A stretch of DNA of 6,722 nucleotides. Origin: Candidatus Saliniplasma halalkaliphilum (lineage in GTDB: Archaea; Thermoplasmatota; Thermoplasmata; Halarchaeoplasmatales; Halarchaeoplasmataceae). Position numbers and translations under genes: made by a program. The notes under the pieces were generated by a model. That model saw only the letters and a list, made by a program, of their open reading frames with translations, was not told where the DNA came from and ran no database searches. Location: the NCBI GenBank assembly GCA_019594235.1, contig JAFDTG010000083.1, forward strand, positions 1 through 6,722, written 5' to 3'. Position 1 is the first letter of the stretch; the number at the start of each line of letters is the position of its first letter. Positions 5,391 to 6,722 of the stretch are shown here, piece after piece.

Positions 5391-5655
5391 TGTCCTTGTT
5401 CTTCCGGGTCTTTTCAAAGATATCCCACCTGATAGAGAAGTCCAAATAAAGAAAGCTCTCAAGAAGTTAAAAGAGCCATATCCAGGTAGAGGTGAAGGTA
5501 AAAAGAAAGAGATCAAGGGTGCAGATGACACTGCCTACCGTCTGCGTATAGGTGAATATAGAGCTTTTTACAGGATCGATAAAGAGGAACTAAATGTCTA
5601 TATTTTCGATATATTGACAGCAGATCAAGCACACAAGAAGTACGGGCGTTTGTAG
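5380..5655 (+). CDS. RelE/ParE-superfamily toxin
   Basis: A 91-residue basic protein of RelE-family length. After an N-terminal strand (FDVLVLP) and two predicted helices (about 17-32) comes the diagnostic beta-hairpin core AYRLRIGEYRAFYRID at 52-67, with Arg54, Arg56, Arg61 and Arg65. It is followed by a hydrophobic strand (LNVYIFDIL) and a terminal AHKKYGRL carrying His85, Lys86/87 and Tyr88. In RelE toxins such basic and aromatic residues cut mRNA on the ribosome, and no frameshift or internal stop is visible, so it is probably active. ParE toxins share the fold and poison gyrase, so the target is not certain. The start codon lies inside the antitoxin gene, and translation is probably coupled to it. 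The frame choice is firm because of the overlap and core motif. Confidence 0.87.
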   Translation: MNFDVLVLPGLFKDIPPDREVQIKKALKKLKEPYPGRGEGKKKEIKGADDTAYRLRIGEYRAFYRIDKEELNVYIFDILTADQAHKKYGRL

Positions 5656-5673
5656 TTGGTTCGGTTTGACATA

Positions 5674-5679
5674 TTTTTT
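5674..5679 (+). terminator. T-tract terminator after the toxin gene
   Basis: A run of six T on the plus strand lies about 20 bases after the toxin stop, in an A/T-rich 82-base gap before the convergent pirin gene. Archaeal polymerases terminate at such T-runs. There is no clear hairpin. Confidence 0.4.
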
Positions 5680-5737
5680 AATTGCGGAAATTAGAAATAA
5701 ATATTAATTTGAGATCGAAGAAGCTGGAAACGAGTGC

Positions 5738-6463
5738 TTACTTGACGAAAGATCCCTGCAGTCTGATAGGTTCTGACAAAGGTTTTCCTGTTATCACTAC
5801 CAGTTTTGAATCTTCAACTGCTTTAACGTTCAATTCTTTCATGTCTTTCAAGATGACGGCTTTTCCGTTCTCCATGACCTTTTCCTGAACCTTTACCTTC
5901 CCCTGGTAGATGTAGATGAACCCTTCGAACCCATCTTCGATATCTATCGATCTTGAAGAACCATCTTCCATATGGATATCTAAGTAATTAATAGGAGTTT
6001 CGAACTCTATAGGAGAATTTTCTCCAACGATTTGTCGGATCTTGATACCGTCCTCTTTTGTTTCATGGACTTTATCTGCTGTCAGCTTTTGATAAGATGG
6101 TTGGATGCTTTTCTTTTCCTTGGGTAGATTCACCCAAAGCTGAAAACCTTGACTCAACTCGTCTCCAGGCATCTCGGAATGCACTATACCTTTTCCAGCG
6201 GTGAACTTCTGTATACCACCTTTTGAGACCAGTTCATCATTACCCATGTTGTCCTTGTGTCTGAACGCTCCTTTTATCATGTAAGTTATAGCTTCGAAGC
6301 CTCCGTGTGGATGATCCGGAAAACCAACATCAGGTTGAACTATAAATTCGTCAAAAAGTACGAACGGATCGATAGGTTCGGTCTCGGACGTTGGGAACAA
6401 TCTTTTCACGGTGGCTCCTGCACCCTCTTTCTTTTCACTCGGTTCTGCGATCTTTAATTCCAT
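5738..6463 (-). CDS. Pirin-family bicupin protein
   Basis: A 241-residue pirin homologue (two cupin barrels). The N-terminal cupin has the full metal site: FPDHPHGGFEAITY (48-61) gives His51 and His53, and GKGIVHSEMP (90-99) gives His95 and Glu97. RHKDNMGN (68-75) is also characteristic. The C-terminal cupin runs from about 150 to 227 (FEGFIYIYQGKV) and ends with GKPLSEPIRLQGSFV. Pirins bind Fe; some act as quercetinases or as regulators, so the role here is open. In most family members the GPFV element continues as MNT plus an acidic helix of about 20-30 residues; here a stop follows GSFVK, so the tail is short. The start is set by AAGGGAG (6468-6474). It is divergent from the gene at the right edge. 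Confidence 0.92.
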   Translation of the reverse strand: MELKIAEPSEKKEGAGATVKRLFPTSETEPIDPFVLFDEFIVQPDVGFPDHPHGGFEAITYMIKGAFRHKDNMGNDELVSKGGIQKFTAGKGIVHSEMPGDELSQGFQLWVNLPKEKKSIQPSYQKLTADKVHETKEDGIKIRQIVGENSPIEFETPINYLDIHMEDGSSRSIDIEDGFEGFIYIYQGKVKVQEKVMENGKAVILKDMKELNVKAVEDSKLVVITGKPLSEPIRLQGSFVK

Positions 6464-6467
6464 GTTA

Positions 6468-6474
6468 CTCCCTT
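6468..6474 (-). promoter_or_regulatory. Shine-Dalgarno site of the pirin gene
   Basis: The minus strand reads AAGGGAG, four bases before the ATG at 6463, confirming the pirin start. Confidence 0.65.
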
Positions 6475-6494
6475 CATATGAATTAGTGGATGTG

Positions 6495-6504
6495 ATTTAT
6501 AAAA
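6495..6504 (-). promoter_or_regulatory. TATA box of the pirin gene, possibly shared
   Basis: The minus strand reads TTTTATAAAT. Transcription about 25 bases downstream (near 6473) would give a leader of roughly ten bases that includes the ribosome site. The element is nearly symmetric, but on the plus strand it is too close to the ATG at 6510 to serve that start. Confidence 0.45.
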
Positions 6505-6509
6505 AGGTT

Positions 6510-6722
6510 ATGAAGGTCAATCTAAGACGATTTTGTGGAATAAATGGTATTATCGATGCAAATATAGATTATATCGATGAGGAGTTAGCATCTATCAACG
6601 CAGATATCTCAGATATTTACGGTGAACTGGAAGATTACGTTACTTTTGAAGAATTTGTAAACGGATTAGAAGATTATCTTACAGATCAAGAGATAAACGA
6701 TCTTCTCGAAGATTATGTAAAG
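6510..6722 (+). CDS. Coiled-coil fibre-like repeat protein (N-terminal part, runs off right edge)
   Basis: An open frame of 71 codons runs from ATG 6510 to the window end, so the protein is incomplete. Residues 15-40 place Ile/Leu at 15, 19, 22, 26, 29, 33, 36 and 40, a perfect 4-3 heptad. Ile at both core positions is typical of trimeric coiled coils. From residue 40 a 13-residue repeat begins: LEDYVTFEEFVNG, LEDYLTDQEINDL, LEDYVK. Similar Y-V-T-x-x-E units are familiar from phage tail-fibre and adhesin stalks, but I recognise no family. The chain is strongly acidic and has no signal peptide from this start. The start is uncertain: an in-frame ATG at 6462 would add 16 residues and overlap the pirin start codon, AAGG before 6510 is too close to be a good ribosome site, and no TATA box is well placed. 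Confidence 0.6.
   Translation, partial: MKVNLRRFCGINGIIDANIDYIDEELASINADISDIYGELEDYVTFEEFVNGLEDYLTDQEINDLLEDYVK
6627..6722 (+). repeat. 39-bp tandem coding repeat (LEDY units)
   Basis: Units begin at 6627, 6666 and 6705, the last cut by the window edge. Each starts with a Leu-Glu-Asp-Tyr block. The DNA copies differ at synonymous sites (CTG/TTA/CTC for Leu, TAC/TAT for Tyr), so the repeat is conserved as protein rather than being a fresh DNA duplication. Confidence 0.6.

Noticed and set aside
2772..5655. The nitroreductase and TA pair as part of a mobile island
   Set aside because: No integrase, transposase, terminal repeat or tRNA-adjacent attachment site is visible, and codon use looks similar across the window. 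A TA pair alone is not proof of a mobile element.
5682..5888. A 68-codon plus-strand frame opposite the pirin C-terminus
   Set aside because: It is antisense to a well-supported pirin gene and lacks recognisable features.

Overview
The window looks archaeal. The evidence is a C-terminal-lysine Ogg2-type 8-oxoguanine glycosylase, TATA-box/leaderless start geometry before several genes, strong Shine-Dalgarno sites before others, and a secreted PKD-domain protein dense in N-x-T sequons. The DNA is A+T-leaning and many of the soluble proteins are rich in Asp/Glu, which could fit a salt-adapted host, but I cannot name a lineage. No rRNA, tRNA, CRISPR array or transposon is visible.

Layout. (1) 1-991, minus strand: the N-terminal part of a secreted PKD-domain surface protein that runs off the left edge. 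(2) 992-1311: a divergent intergenic region with promoters for both neighbours and three TGTACA motifs. (3) 1312-2727, plus: a DASS/SLC13-type anion symporter. (4) 2772-4209, plus: a tight three-gene operon of an AhpD-like CxxC protein, a GAF-fold free methionine-(R)-sulfoxide reductase and an 8-oxoguanine DNA glycosylase/lyase. (5) 4202-5041, minus: a VOC (glyoxalase-fold)-nitroreductase fusion that overlaps the glycosylase tail-to-tail by 8 bases. (6) 5199-5655, plus: a RelB/RelE-like toxin-antitoxin pair whose promoter carries two 18-bp palindromes. (7) 5738-6463, minus: a pirin-family bicupin with a short C-terminus. (8) 6510-6722, plus: the start of a fibre-like protein with a coiled coil followed by 13-residue LEDY repeats, running off the right edge.

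How the genes may work together. The three-gene operon reads as an oxidative-damage module: thiol/disulfide peroxide chemistry, repair of oxidised free methionine, and removal of oxidised guanine. The adjacent flavin nitroreductase fusion and the pirin (quercetinase-like fold) fit the same redox theme, but this link is inferred from position only. The toxin-antitoxin pair sits between them with its own autoregulatory promoter. Both window edges hold proteins that look extracellular or structural. The items most worth a second look are the oxidative-damage operon, the two-site TA operator, the VOC-nitroreductase fusion and the repeat-bearing fibre-like protein at the right edge.
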